A stretch of DNA of 64,000 nt from Toxoplasma gondii ME49 (Eukaryota; Apicomplexa; Conoidasida; Eucoccidiorida; Sarcocystidae), in contig NC_031472.1 in NCBI RefSeq assembly GCF_000006565.2, positions 3,247,885 through 3,311,884 of the forward strand, given 5' to 3'. A model generated the notes under the pieces. It was given only the letters and a program-made list of their open reading frames with translations. It was not told the DNA's origin and searched no databases. Position numbers and translations under genes: made by a program. Shown here piece by piece: positions 23,838-34,482 of this stretch. Position 1 is the stretch's first letter, and each line of letters begins with the position of its first letter.

Positions 23838-25528
23838 GTCCCCCGTCACGACCAGCGCCTCGCAAGCCCAGAGGCGGCAGGGGTTGCACTGGGCCACCCG
23901 AGGCCAGTAAGTGAATTTTGGTTTAATGCGGCATCAGTGGCCAGATTCAATACCATGATAGGAGGGAGTGAAAAACTGTTGGCTTATATAGGTATAGAAC
24001 CTCACGACTCCACTAGTACATCTCACCTTCAGCACATCGGAGAAAGAGCCCTAGTAGTTGGGGTCCGTCGAATATTTCGACCTGGTTCAAGGCAAATGAA
24101 ACAAACACGAATACGTCTGCACCCCACTAATGGACATCTGCGTGCCGAATCACCGTGCATAGCTCCCGCGACGCTTGACACCGTCCCCGTTTTGGGTCTA
24201 CCATGCTTTCAAATTGCCATGTCCCGTTTTTTGCCAGACGTATGCGCCACAACGTAACAGACTGTTTCGCGCTGTATCGTCCGGTGTTTTGTGCGATGTG
24301 TTTCAGAAGGCAGTACGGCCTACATTCGGCTGCTTCCCGGAGGGCCGTCCCCGATGGGGAGCTACGGGACATCCACTCTCGCATGTGCCAATAGACTTAA
24401 CTTACTACAGAGTTGTCCTCGTGCTTTCCTGCAGACAGCATATCCGAACGACGTGCTGCCATAAAAAGTTGAGCGGTGAATGCGCAAGTGACCACCCAGC
24501 TTTTGCATATTGCCACCTGTTTGGATCAGAGAAACCCCATGCTTTGGAAATATCTACGACTTAACTTGGAGGCTATCCTATCGAGTGAAATTCACGTATC
24601 AGGCCGTTTTCTTAGTTTCAGCGTCAATGTGAGTCCGATGTCGGCATGCGACAAAAGTATTTTTTGTGGAACGGGAGCGTCGGACGCTCTCTGGCGGACA
24701 CGTGCTCCGACTAGCGCCGCGAACGTGGGGGGGAGGGGGGGGACAGTGGACACAACATCGACTTTCCGTTTGCTGTTGACTTTTCGTTGGGTGTTCTCCG
24801 CCGTCTGCTTCTACCACCGGAGCACTTCCACTTTTGACACAAGTAGCAAGAAGAACAAAGAACTTTTTCAGACTACGTTTGTCTACTGTGGTAGCACGGC
24901 CGTTGTGAACCGTCACAGCGGCTCGCGTGCACGCAAATTGGCGCTGTCCCGTGCCCCTGTGTGACTCGGGCAACTTTAACACGGTGAAGGATCCAACGTC
25001 GGCAGCGAGTCTGACTTCTACCACTTTTTTTCTGAGGCAAGCGCATCTACTCCATTAACACTCCGACAATGGCGAAGCACGTTTCGGATCATCTTGTCCA
25101 CAGTCAGACAAGGGGGGGTGAGACAGAATTCCTCGCCTCCAACGCAACCATACTGAACGAAGAGAAATACCAACGACAAGGTGATGTTCTTCTGAAGAAG
25201 TCGAAAAGGTAGGGGTCACACGTTGAGATGTGAAGTAGACTCTTGTCAACCAACGAGTACTCCAGTGATTCGTTAAGTACCGAAGAGAACGCAAGATGGT
25301 GGTCTTTGCCCCAATTGACAACATTCGTGATCAATGTAGTCCTTTGAAGTCCGAACATAATGAACAGAATACCATCCTTGGCACCATGAAGATACCCTGG
25401 CAAGGTCCTACCGTTTTGGCAGCTTGGAAGCACAACATCACAGCGCCAGTGCCAGGGTGATCCATTCGCACACGCTCTGTCTGGGAGTACAAGACGGTAT
25501 GTGCGTGTGTTTGCCTGTTGTATTACAG
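23838..25528. other. Low-copy DNA with staggered open frames
   Basis: Three overlapping plus-strand frames follow one another in different phases: 23,937-24,257 (an ATG lies a few codons in), 24,175-24,564 and 24,476-24,964. This could be a frameshifted relic or chance. A G-rich tract of about 16 bases lies at 24,727-24,743. The minus-strand frame opposite it, 24,599-25,024, has no ATG and owes its proline run to that tract. Confidence 0.35.
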
Positions 25529-25742
25529 AAGCAGCCCAGCAAAGAGGACAACGGTGACGTTACGTCGTACCAATGGAAACAATGCGGTCACGTTGATCTT
25601 TACACTGACAGCCGCGCTGGTGCTCCTGCTGGTTTCTGTCAAATTACAGCAGTGTCGGCAAGGGTTGCTAAGAAAAACAACTGGAGAAACTGCAGGAAAC
25701 ACTAGCCGGAGACTTGCAGAAGGCGGCCATGAAGACAAGTGT
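25529..25742 (+). CDS. Candidate exon of a TEXEL-type exported/secretory protein
   Basis: The acceptor-like CTGTTGTATTACAG ends at 25,528, and a donor TGT|GTAAGC follows at 25,743. The 71-codon reading has, in order: a basic, polar N-terminal stretch; a hydrophobic segment of about 20 residues (VTLIFTLTAALVLLLVSV) that could act as a signal anchor; about 25 polar residues; and RRLAE at 25,707-25,721, followed by GG and an acidic patch. RRLxE is the TEXEL site cut by the Golgi aspartyl protease ASP5 in Toxoplasma exported dense-granule proteins; this is established for that genus. Its spacing after the hydrophobic segment fits. There is no ATG in this exon, so a first exon must lie upstream and is unassigned. 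Reading through the donor gives a stop at 25,922. A functional gene is unproven, and it may be a relic. Confidence 0.45.
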
Positions 25743-26363
25743 GTAAGCTTGGCTACAGCATCAACGAGGTGCCTTCAGGTGGCCTGTCGTTTCCACGAAG
25801 AACAGAACTCGGTCCCCACACGACGGCGACTCCTCACCCCTTCCATACCTGGCATCTATTCTGCACCGACGTCTCAAACTAGCTACTTTCAGTGGTTCCG
25901 CCTCCCTGGCGTGAGCTCCTGAATCAATTTCGTTTCCAATAAGGCACTAGGTTTCTGACACGCAGGCAAATGGCTTGTCAGGCCGTATGGTGTTCCATGG
26001 AAAGCATTTGCCCATCAAAGTCACACTTCCTAGCTGTCAACAGAATGAAACAGCGCGGCCAAGAGCTGCTAATCGACAACTGGATACCAATTAGACACCC
26101 CGATCGTCGACGGTCAACAACAGCTATTTGACTTCACACCTGGCACCACCACTATGACATAATAAGTGTTTCAGCTCATTCGCAAAAGCTCCGTTCTCAC
26201 TGTATGAGAATGGAGACGTGACAACGGTCCCTGGAGATTGACATCCTCTTAGCCTACAAGTGGGACACGTACCACATCTAATTATTTCAGGCGACAAGAG
26301 GCTGCGTAGAAGTCGCTCAGTGACCGCCGTCTGCAAATACCTTTTGATATGGGGGATTCTCTC
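25743..26363. other. Possible intron or 3' part of the preceding candidate; no clear exon
   Basis: The preceding frame continues open to 25,922 with lower-quality composition. Beyond that only short frames occur. No domain and no repeat match. Confidence 0.35.
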
Positions 26364-26960
26364 TTATACCGGTTGTCCCGCATGGATCCAGGGCGCGACC
26401 TGATGCAGCGTGTTACCTTCAGACTGAGGAAGTATGCGCGGGAGACGAGGCAGTTGTAGCAGGCGGCCGGACGGAAGGCGACACTTTGCAACAGACCAAT
26501 CATCAAGTGGTTCGTAGCTCCGCGGAGACTCAACAACGACACTAAACGTTGTCGCTCGCATCTTGTCTGAATGAAGCGCTCTGGGGGAGATCCTTGGAGT
26601 GAGTTTCGTGCAATCGGGTGTTGTGCAGAGGCCATCTCTCCAGATGTATCGCCACGGTACTTTGATCGTCATGGCTGTACGTTGATGAGTGCTGGATCGC
26701 TCCGTCATGCATCGTTGTTGGCGTTGTTTCAGTGCTCGAAGGCAGGTGCGGCAGAGTAGAACGGCGATGCGCAATTTCATCAGTCGTTTAGCGTGACATG
26801 CTTCATGCAGCAAACGTACTGCGAGCCTCTTGCAAAATTGGACGCGAGGTCCCTTCACGGATATCTCATAGTTACTGCATTTGGTATAGTGGTGGCGCGC
26901 GGATCGTGAAAGAGCAAACATGACGTCTACTCCGTTCGGCGTATGTCTATATGCTAACAT
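26364..26960 (-). CDS. ATG-started 198-codon open frame, unknown product
   Basis: This is the longest ATG-initiated frame in the low-copy core. The peptide is basic. An internal methionine near residue 60 begins MKLRIAVLLCRTCLRAL, which resembles a short signal sequence. No domain is recognised. At about one stop in 24 codons, one or so frames of this size is expected by chance in 64 kb, so the call is weak. Confidence 0.2.
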   Translation of the reverse strand: MLAYRHTPNGVDVMFALSRSARHHYTKCSNYEISVKGPRVQFCKRLAVRLLHEACHAKRLMKLRIAVLLCRTCLRALKQRQQRCMTERSSTHQRTAMTIKVPWRYIWRDGLCTTPDCTKLTPRISPRALHSDKMRATTFSVVVESPRSYEPLDDWSVAKCRLPSGRLLQLPRLPRILPQSEGNTLHQVAPWIHAGQPV

Positions 26961-27719
26961 GAATGCAGTGATGCAAGCAGAAGTGAGGAGTGAGATGCAA
27001 GGATGGATCTATTTTGTTTTGTCTCGGTAAACTTGCACTGGTTGTGGTTGATGGCTATGAGTTTCAATAGAAGAGCGGGAAGAGGCATCGGGCGCATCTC
27101 CTTTTGATTGAGCTGACGATGGCGCGCGTGGCAGGCAATCGCAAATCGCCTGACTGTTGGCGTCTGCCCAAGCTGTATCCATATGGTAAGAATGGTGTGG
27201 CGGTGTTGATGAGATGCGGTGGATGAGACGGCAAGTGAAACGGGGCTTCGTGAGGCTACCAGAAATTACTGGGGACGGGAGCGCAGGAAAGCAGAAGCAA
27301 TTCGCTGTTTCTTGAGGTGAACGGGTGATTCCACGCGCGAATGCCTAACCGAAGAAATGCCGCGGACGTACCAAAGAGCGGGGTAGTGGTTCGACAGTTA
27401 GAAGACTTGTGTCTGGTCTTGCGGTGTACTGTACCGTGGCATCTACACTCAGTGGGGTTTGCGAAGAAAGGCGTATTTCCCTGATGCGAGCGACAAAGAT
27501 GTAGCATTGGCCGTGGTGTGCCTACCTGAGGGCTTGCTCATCGATGCCAGGTATTACGCAGAGCTATGGGATATGTCTTGAAAGGCAACAAGGGGAGTAG
27601 GAAGGAACGAGCTGGCGCTTCTAGAGACAGCGAGGCGTGACTCGTTGCCGACCGCTTGCGATGGGTTTGTGAATTTTGACACAGTGGCATCTGTCATGCT
27701 TTTGTCTTTCTGTTTCCAG
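26961..27719. other. Low-copy DNA, nothing recognised
   Basis: Only short frames occur, and there is no match to families A, B or C. The last 25 bases form the pyrimidine tract leading to the next candidate exon. Confidence 0.5.
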
Positions 27720-28058
27720 GCTCGAACGGTAGGTAGTGAGGAATTCGTTGTTCACAGGCTCATACGATTCCGTTACTCGGGAGGGTGTGGTAGATCAACC
27801 GGTCGAGAGCTATCTGTGTGTGCTGAGGACTATAAGGCACAGGTCTTGGAGGCGATTGTGGAGGCTGGGACGCTGATAGGATATTGGATTCGGAGGGCCT
27901 CAAGGACAGGAGGGCAGCCAGCATGCGTCACTTGCACCAAGAGTTCATTCAGCAATCAATGCCTTCGTCACAAGCCTTCAGGGGGGATCCACTGTGTGTG
28001 TCTTGAGGCATCAGGAGCATGCGTTTGTCGTGACAGACACAGTGGCGAGGTTCCATAG
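27720..28058 (+). CDS. Candidate exon with strong splice acceptor, unknown product
   Basis: CTTTTGTCTTTCTGTTTCCAG directly precedes 27,720; it is the best acceptor-like tract seen in the window. The reading is open for 112 codons to TAG. It begins ARTVGSEEFVVHRLIRFRYS and has a cysteine-rich second half with about nine Cys. No family is recognised. It may be a terminal exon or continue through an unseen donor into the candidate at 28,511. Confidence 0.28.
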   Translation, partial: ARTVGSEEFVVHRLIRFRYSGGCGRSTGRELSVCAEDYKAQVLEAIVEAGTLIGYWIRRASRTGGQPACVTCTKSSFSNQCLRHKPSGGIHCVCLEASGACVCRDRHSGEVP

Positions 28059-28510
28059 TGAGAGACGGCGTGGGGAATCTGGAGGAGTGTCGTACGCTGG
28101 CTGAGTTTCATCTTTGACCGATGCCATCGACGCCACAAACAAGTGATACCATGCATCACCCGAGCGACTCGAATCTACTAGCGGGACGTGTCAACAAGCC
28201 CGCTCGTCATTAGTGGCCAGTGTTACCAGAGGTGGAGCTGTGACATTTCCGGATTGGTCCTAAGTGGCAAATCCATAGGCGTAGTCGCTGCGTCGGTAGC
28301 CGCACATTTGCCCAAAATGCTCGTGTGGCCTGCCATATAGTTGCATCCCCGTTTCGGCAGGCCTGGAGATTCCAAACTGCTGCTCGCAAACTATCCATGG
28401 AACGACATGGATGGGGGTGGATGGTGTGGCCAAGATCCTGTAGGTAGCTGGCCAAGATTGTGCAAATTAATTTGTTGGGCACGACCCTTGAACTGAGTGA
28501 AGATTTTCAG
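28059..28510. other. Gap between two candidate exons
   Basis: No supported frame. The length of about 450 bases would suit a coccidian intron if the flanking candidates belong together. Confidence 0.3.
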
Positions 28511-28737
28511 GTGTGTTTCTGCTCCAAACGAGAAATGGCGACGGATGGAAGAACGGGACGACAAAAGCAGTTCGTTGCTGTGGGTGGGGGGATTGTGCGG
28601 CTCTCTGTGCAGCAGACATTGGAGGACGTATTGCAGGACGGGAGAATGTCACACTGTGAGGAAAGGTGGAGTATGCTCTGGCGGTGCAATGTGACGTCGC
28701 ACGTCCACTCAGAGAGGTTTGCGCAGACGTTTTTGAG
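28511..28737 (+). CDS. Candidate internal exon with acceptor and donor, unknown product
   Basis: GATTTTCAG precedes it and GAG|GTGAGC follows it. The 227 bases are open in one frame (phase 0 in, phase 2 out): VCFCSKREMATDGRTGRQKQ, then a Gly/Val stretch and a charged helix-like part. Both ends match splice consensus, which is better than most open frames here, but no homologue is recognised. Confidence 0.27.
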
Positions 28738-30137
28738 GTGAGCGTCGGAGTTGTGGCATTGTGTGCTACATGCCTCCTTGATGGCGTAATCGTCGACGTG
28801 AGCCTTTATGCAGCACTCTGAAAGGTGGGGCGGTACGACTCAAGTGAGACACGAGGCGACTGGTACACTCAGACAATTCATGACGGGGGCGTCTCCGTAG
28901 GGTGGCCGATATTGTTGCTGTACTCATTTCTTGTTCAGTCATCGGCTGTAAGCGCTCAACAGTTTGATGTCGATTGCTAAAGACCAGTTTCGAACTGCGT
29001 GCGAATGTACTGGGCGGTTGCCGACAACTCTGAGAGATGTGCGGCTACTGCGTTTCTATGAAGTAGGCATCGCCACCGGCTGAGTGGTGGTAGGGGCGCT
29101 GGAACGAAAAGGGCTGGTGGATGTGCGGCGGATGCGGCTCCGGACGACTTGCTTCAACGATGACGCCTTCAGCCCATCGTTTTATCAAAAAAAGACGCAC
29201 GTGCAGAGCCCTCGTGCCGGGGGATGTGTTACATGTTTGATCGGTCATGTGCATGGCGCGTCCACCCGATGGGCGTATAACTTGTCAGAGTCACGAACAC
29301 CATGCCGTCGTTTTGTACAGTACATGCATTTCATACATTGTGGCGAGAGAACACTCGGTTTCGCAGAGCCAAGAGTGGACCTTACAGCTGCTTGTGAGTC
29401 TTGTCTAGCTCTACATCACTTTTTCAACCTTCACGTTGCGTTGGGATGCCTCTTATTTCCGTTGTGGTTCCAACCGCTGGGGCGGAATCGCGCCAAGGCT
29501 GGTGTGCCACGTGCCACCCGTTCGGATTTTTGCTGAAAGTCAGCACCGATGGTGTTGCTAGGCTGAAACCGTTTTAATACGCAACTTCACAACAGTGAAT
29601 TTTATGTCGATAGGCGGAGACGTTCTTGTATTTAATGAGGAACGGCTAGCAGGTGGCTGGCTGACACATGCTGCGTTGTAGGGCACGCGTTGAACTGAAC
29701 AAGGAGGTTCCTCTTCCGTGTTAGCGTTGGCAAGCTGAATCGGCTTGCAGCGGTTGGTGCTGAGAGGTGGCCTTCCTGTGTGTTCTAAATGTACGAAACG
29801 TCAATGCACAAGCAACTAACGACGCGGGTCTCCCGACGGAGTGGTTGGGGAGAGGGGTTCGGGAATGCTTCTGAAGAGGCCACCGACGGCGCAAGTCTGG
29901 GAAAGTGTCAGTCCGGCCTCTCTTATTGATCTTGTGTATGTGGGCCAAGCCTCCGGTCTCGCTGGTGAGAATATGCGGTCAACTTTTATTTCTTGTTGCT
30001 AGGTAACACGAAGGGGAACTAGTGGCGGTTAATCATGCACCGTAAATTGAAGACTCTACTGCGGGCGTCCGGTAGCGTATCGTCCGCTTCCACCACGTCA
30101 CACTGCATTGTGGAGCCTTGTGTGGGAGACAAGACAA
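28738..30137. other. Low-copy DNA, one long non-ATG frame
   Basis: A plus-strand frame of 150 codons (29,084-29,536) lacks an ATG start. It has a hydrophobic patch near residue 115 but no recognisable fold. Otherwise nothing. Confidence 0.4.
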
Positions 30138-30779
30138 TCAAATGAGCATTTTCATCTGGAAGTGGATGGGGAATGTGGAGGTGATTTCGTTTGCGACATG
30201 TGGAAAAGGATTGAGTTCTGGTCGCAGCTGTGCTCCATGGTATGTATACCTGTGTAAAATTCGAGTGCTATAGGAATGTTGTCGTGGCAGCGGAAAGGTG
30301 GGAAATGGGTTTCGCTCGTGGGAAGATATTGTAAACTGAACGTTCTTTGTGTTGATAGACCGTGTGTTTGCAGAGGCTGTTGGTACGAAAGGAGATGCTG
30401 CCATGTGACGACCCTCACCTGTAGACTGTTGGGGTGGGCGATGCTGAATATCGCGCTCGTTCACAAGTCTTCTAGCGAGCAGTCGATTCAGAAGGCCAGC
30501 ATTCGTGTATAGGTTACTCTCTGGACGTGGCAATCGACGCAGGATGATGAGGTTTCTTTCTCCACGTCCGGCTGAGTCCGGTCGGAACCTCCAAAGGGTC
30601 CAGCCTCCTCGTAAATAGGTAGTTGGTTGTTTTTCGGTTTTCCTTTGGATGTTGCTGTTGCCTATTTCGTATGGGGAGGTGGTCGCCGCCTGGTCTGGCT
30701 GTGAGGACGAGTACACCGATGGCGTGTCACAGCCTTTGAGAGGCGGTGGTTCTAATAAACCGCACGCGTATTTACGCAC
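30138..30779 (-). other. Longest open frame of the core, 213 codons, no ATG start
   Basis: The frame is open from a GTG to a stop at 30,138. The peptide is basic and serine/proline/arginine-rich with no domain seen. Without an ATG or splice acceptor at its head I do not call a gene; it could be part of an exon on the minus strand. Confidence 0.15.
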
Positions 30780-33439
30780 TGTGGAGTTTGTTTTCTTTGT
30801 TGTATCTTCCTCTACTGAATCGTCTCTCCTGTCGATATAGTTGTCTACTTTGTGTGTGCTGAGTGTTGTGCTTCTTCCGCTGTTGGCCGTGCAGTGGATG
30901 CTCCTTGCCTATTTACTGGTGCATCCAGAACCCTGGCTCACTATGTCGTTGGACGATTGCTTTGAGTATGTGGAGGCAGCCGCAGATTGGCGTGGATAGG
31001 CGTTCGCGGCGACTTTTTGACCGCGATGACTAGCAGACTATGCACTGTTGTCAGCGTAAACGTAAATGCTAAGGAGCAGTCGAAGTGCAATAAACGCATG
31101 ACCTGTTCGCGAATCACTTGCAGTGTCAGCGACAGTGGAGGCAACACGTGCTGCCCCTATTCATAACTCGAGACGCGATTCGGTGGCTTGGCCTGTCTCG
31201 CCTCGGTCAAGTCAGGGCCGTTGTCGCGTCCACAACAAGCGCTTGGCAACGTTCCAAGGACGCGACACGGTGGTGACAAGCGAGGCGGAGGAGGGATGAC
31301 AGAGTGTCCAGTACGTATGTAGCACGGACGGCCGACAGGCACTGTTGAATCAGGACTGGGTGTGGTGACGACCGTTTTGTTGAAATCGAGATTGTGTGGG
31401 CCATGTTTTTGGTTGTAGCACGGGTATGATGAGAGCAAAGAAGAACCGCGTCGCTGCTGCCGGGAAGCGCTGATATGGTTGGCATGCCTCATCCATTCGT
31501 AGGTCGTGTTTGCCATGCCTTGACTCCAACCAGCAAATTGGTGGAGCGTGCAGACGGTTGGAAGTGAACCTGGAAGGTCTACGTGCAGATGCCAACTCTG
31601 GGTGTAAGTCTTCGAGACCTTGGCTGTAGGTTGCTCTGGATCCACGAGGCTCGCGATCCACGCGACCAGCCTCCCCTTGAGGGGTCATCCGCCTCCAGCG
31701 CATGTCCGAAGGTATCTCTAGGTGATGTCAGTCGCTGAATGAAATGTTTCCCGTTGCTGTTCGGTTTCAGACATTACTAGTAGGGACACGGCTGCATGAA
31801 GGATAGCGGCAGATAATCTCTGCGTCGTATCTAAATGGTTTAGCGAGTTGAGGTGTAGAAGGCCCTGTTTCTTTGTGTCACTGTATGGAGATTTGAAGAA
31901 CAGCGGAGTGTCGTGCCGCTGCATGCGGGTTTGGAAAGATTTGAGAGGGAACGCGGCTTTTCGGGGCGGCCGTGTCGGCAGCGGCTAACCGTTCTGTAGC
32001 TTATCAGTGCTGTGAAGCCAAACATATATTTTGTGTAGTATAAGAAGGTACGGAGGCACCTGTTTCTCGCGACGACCTACACCCAATACAGTGCTCAGTA
32101 TTCCTATAGGATGCTGAACATATTCCTCATGGGCATGATGTGCCGCACCACCGGGGCTAGGCTGAAGCCCGTCATGCACTATCCCTCACCTGGCAATGGG
32201 CGAGCTACATGCAGACACTTTAATCCTTCACTGTCAGGCCGAACCCCGTTCGGAACATGAGACTTGCCTCGTCGTTGATGTTCAGATGTACTGCGGATGT
32301 TGGAATCTCCATCTACTGGCGAGGTCAGCTATTCGTGGAAACCCATCCCCGGCAGCTGGTGGTACACCGCAGATGAAGCAGCCGTGTTTAAGGTGCCAGC
32401 ACCCACTGCCAGCTGGTCCCAGAATGTCGCCAGTCGCATTTCTGAGGGTTGTCAGTGCGCTGTAGACGGCGTGTTGTTTCTGTCGACACAGTTCTGTGTC
32501 GTGCGTCGTTCTTGAGTAGAACTCTATTTGCGGACGCCGCCGAATGTTATAATCCTGTATCGCCACTGAGGTTCCTGGCGCGATGCGCCCGTCGAGGGCT
32601 GCTTTGCTGTGCGTGTCGAAGGGTTTGTCAGCGTGGATAGACAGGATATCCCGGTGATATGTCTTCCACCCTGGATATAGGAAGCTCCATGTGTGGCTGA
32701 GTGTTCGTAGAGGCTGGGTCGAATATGAAGTGTATCAAACACGGGACTTTTGGCCTAGTAAGGCGGCACCCTGATGGCTCTGGGGGCACGAAGGACTGAT
32801 CAACAGGAACAACTAAAGGCGTGACGCTGTCCTTTCGGTCGACCAGATTCCTCAGCAGCCTGGCTTCTACACTGTCGCGCTCAGGCAGCAGGCAGGTAGA
32901 GAACCTTACACAGTAACGACGACTGTTGTGAAACAGGAATGATGAAATACGGGGTCGCGGTGATCTGTAGATATGCGGGGGCCACAGGACTACACCACGT
33001 AGTGAATCAAGGGTTGGCACTGCGTCAGGCATGCGTTGGAATCGTATTGTTTCTGGACGTCTGAATGATAGTGTATTTCGTGCACCAGATTTACCGGAAA
33101 CGGCCGTCTAGATAATACCGCTCGGTGTCAACTAACGTGACTCAATGCTAGTGGCTTTCGATAATGAACTGCAACATTCTCGATAAAGTCGACAGTGCTT
33201 GGGGGTGATGTGACACACATCGGACCAAAGCGCCAAATCTGAACGCACTCCTTGCGACGGAAAAGTTGAACAATGTAGATGACGAGGTGCAGCAGACCGC
33301 GCGCCATATTTGACTTGCCGTGGTGCAGACCAGCGGTAGTTGCGAGTGCGAGATGACAGACGCGATGTAGACTGAGCAATTCGCTGAAGCGAACGTTTTC
33401 AGGTTGCCCCTGTTGCCGTCCTTGAAAAAGGCGATTCAG
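30780..33439. other. Low-copy DNA, nothing recognised
   Basis: Several frames of 90-160 codons overlap on opposite strands, as expected by chance. There is no clear copy of families A or C, and family B similarity begins only at about 33,440. Confidence 0.5.
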
Positions 33440-34095
33440 GATCCGCCATACTAGTGACCGACGGGTCTTATGCGTCATTCAAAGGCGCTAGGGTACACTG
33501 CCGATATGGACGGCTGACGACACACTTTGCTGATGTTCACTGTTGTTCGGAACAGCATTCGGGTGTGAATGGATTGCAGGAAAAAGCGGTAAGAATGCGG
33601 CGGCGTCGTGACATGGGACAAGTGGTGGGTACACTGTGGCAAGCGCGAGTGGGCGATGGGAGGCAAAATCGCGTCCATCTTTGTCATTGAAGAGGAGAGA
33701 GGGGGGTAGAGGTAGGCGCAGTTGCTTGCCGCTTCTTTCGAAGATGTTGACACGGTCTGAACGGCAGGAGGATGTGCGTACCTTTCCGGTGAAAGGGAGC
33801 CTAAGCCGTGGCAGGTCACCTGTGCGGTATTCTTTCCCCGCGTATCTGTGCAAAAACTTCTATAGTGCGAGGATGTACGCGGACCTATGGTCATCGCAGG
33901 GGACTGCCATCCTGTCACTACGTGGATTTGACACTTGATGCTTTGTTATGACGCAGTCGATGTGACATTCAGTCGGTGTTCGAAGCAGGCCAATCATGTG
34001 CTGGCCTCCATCAGGCAGTGACTTGGATACCTACCGCCGCTTTGGGCTTCTGCGGAAGTTCGAATATGTGCTGACAGTGTGAAGTAGCATCCCCT
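33440..34095 (+). repeat. Old diverged family B unit
   Basis: The segment aligns with the B array at roughly 60-65 percent by eye. Anchors are ACTAGTGACCG, CTGCCGATATGGAC, GTTCACTGTTGTTCGG, GGCAGGAGGATG, CCGGTGAAAGGG, GTGGATTTGACA and ATTCAGTCGGTGTTCG. Its first half resembles alpha-type units and its second half beta-type units, so it may show the arrangement before the subtypes separated. A 60-codon stretch from 33,753 is open in the same frame as in the copy at 40,455, with no net indel. Confidence 0.7.
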
Positions 34096-34317
34096 TCGAC
34101 ATTCCAGTTTGTTGCCGTGTGCTGTTTTCTGGTTTCTTTGTTGCGGCTTGGGGGCTGTTATTCCGAAGTTAACGCTTCAACTTCGTCTGGTGTTGAAAAA
34201 TGTGAGGGAGAACAGTGATGGTTTCTTTTGCGGCATTGATGTGACTGCCCGCCGTGAATGCAGTCTGAGGAATTTCCTTCTCTGTATCAATTTCGTTTAT
34301 CGCGGTGTCTTCTAATC

Positions 34318-34482
34318 ATGGTTTTGTTGCTGCTGTCGACTCAGCTATGTACCGGCAGCGCCGAGTTGTCATATGTGCACAACGCCCAGCGTTGCAGCAT
34401 TCTGTTGCGACACGGAGGAGCCTGTTGCGAAGCCCTTCTAACATCTACTTTTCTGTCGGTCTCGGTGGGGCTGTGGTCGCAG
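34318..34482 (+). CDS. Candidate first exon of a secreted protein
   Basis: ATG in the context AATCATGG opens a classic signal peptide: MVLLLLSTQLCTGSAE, with likely cleavage after GSA. About 40 further residues follow, including four cysteines (two adjacent). The frame meets TCGCAG|GTAACT at 34,483, a good donor, in phase 0 after 55 codons. Reading through the donor ends at 34,599. An in-frame ATG at 34,258 would lengthen the N-terminus by 20 residues. No second exon was identified; an ATG frame at 34,645-34,866 lies downstream but holds a perfect GTAAGT donor near its start. Confidence 0.32.
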
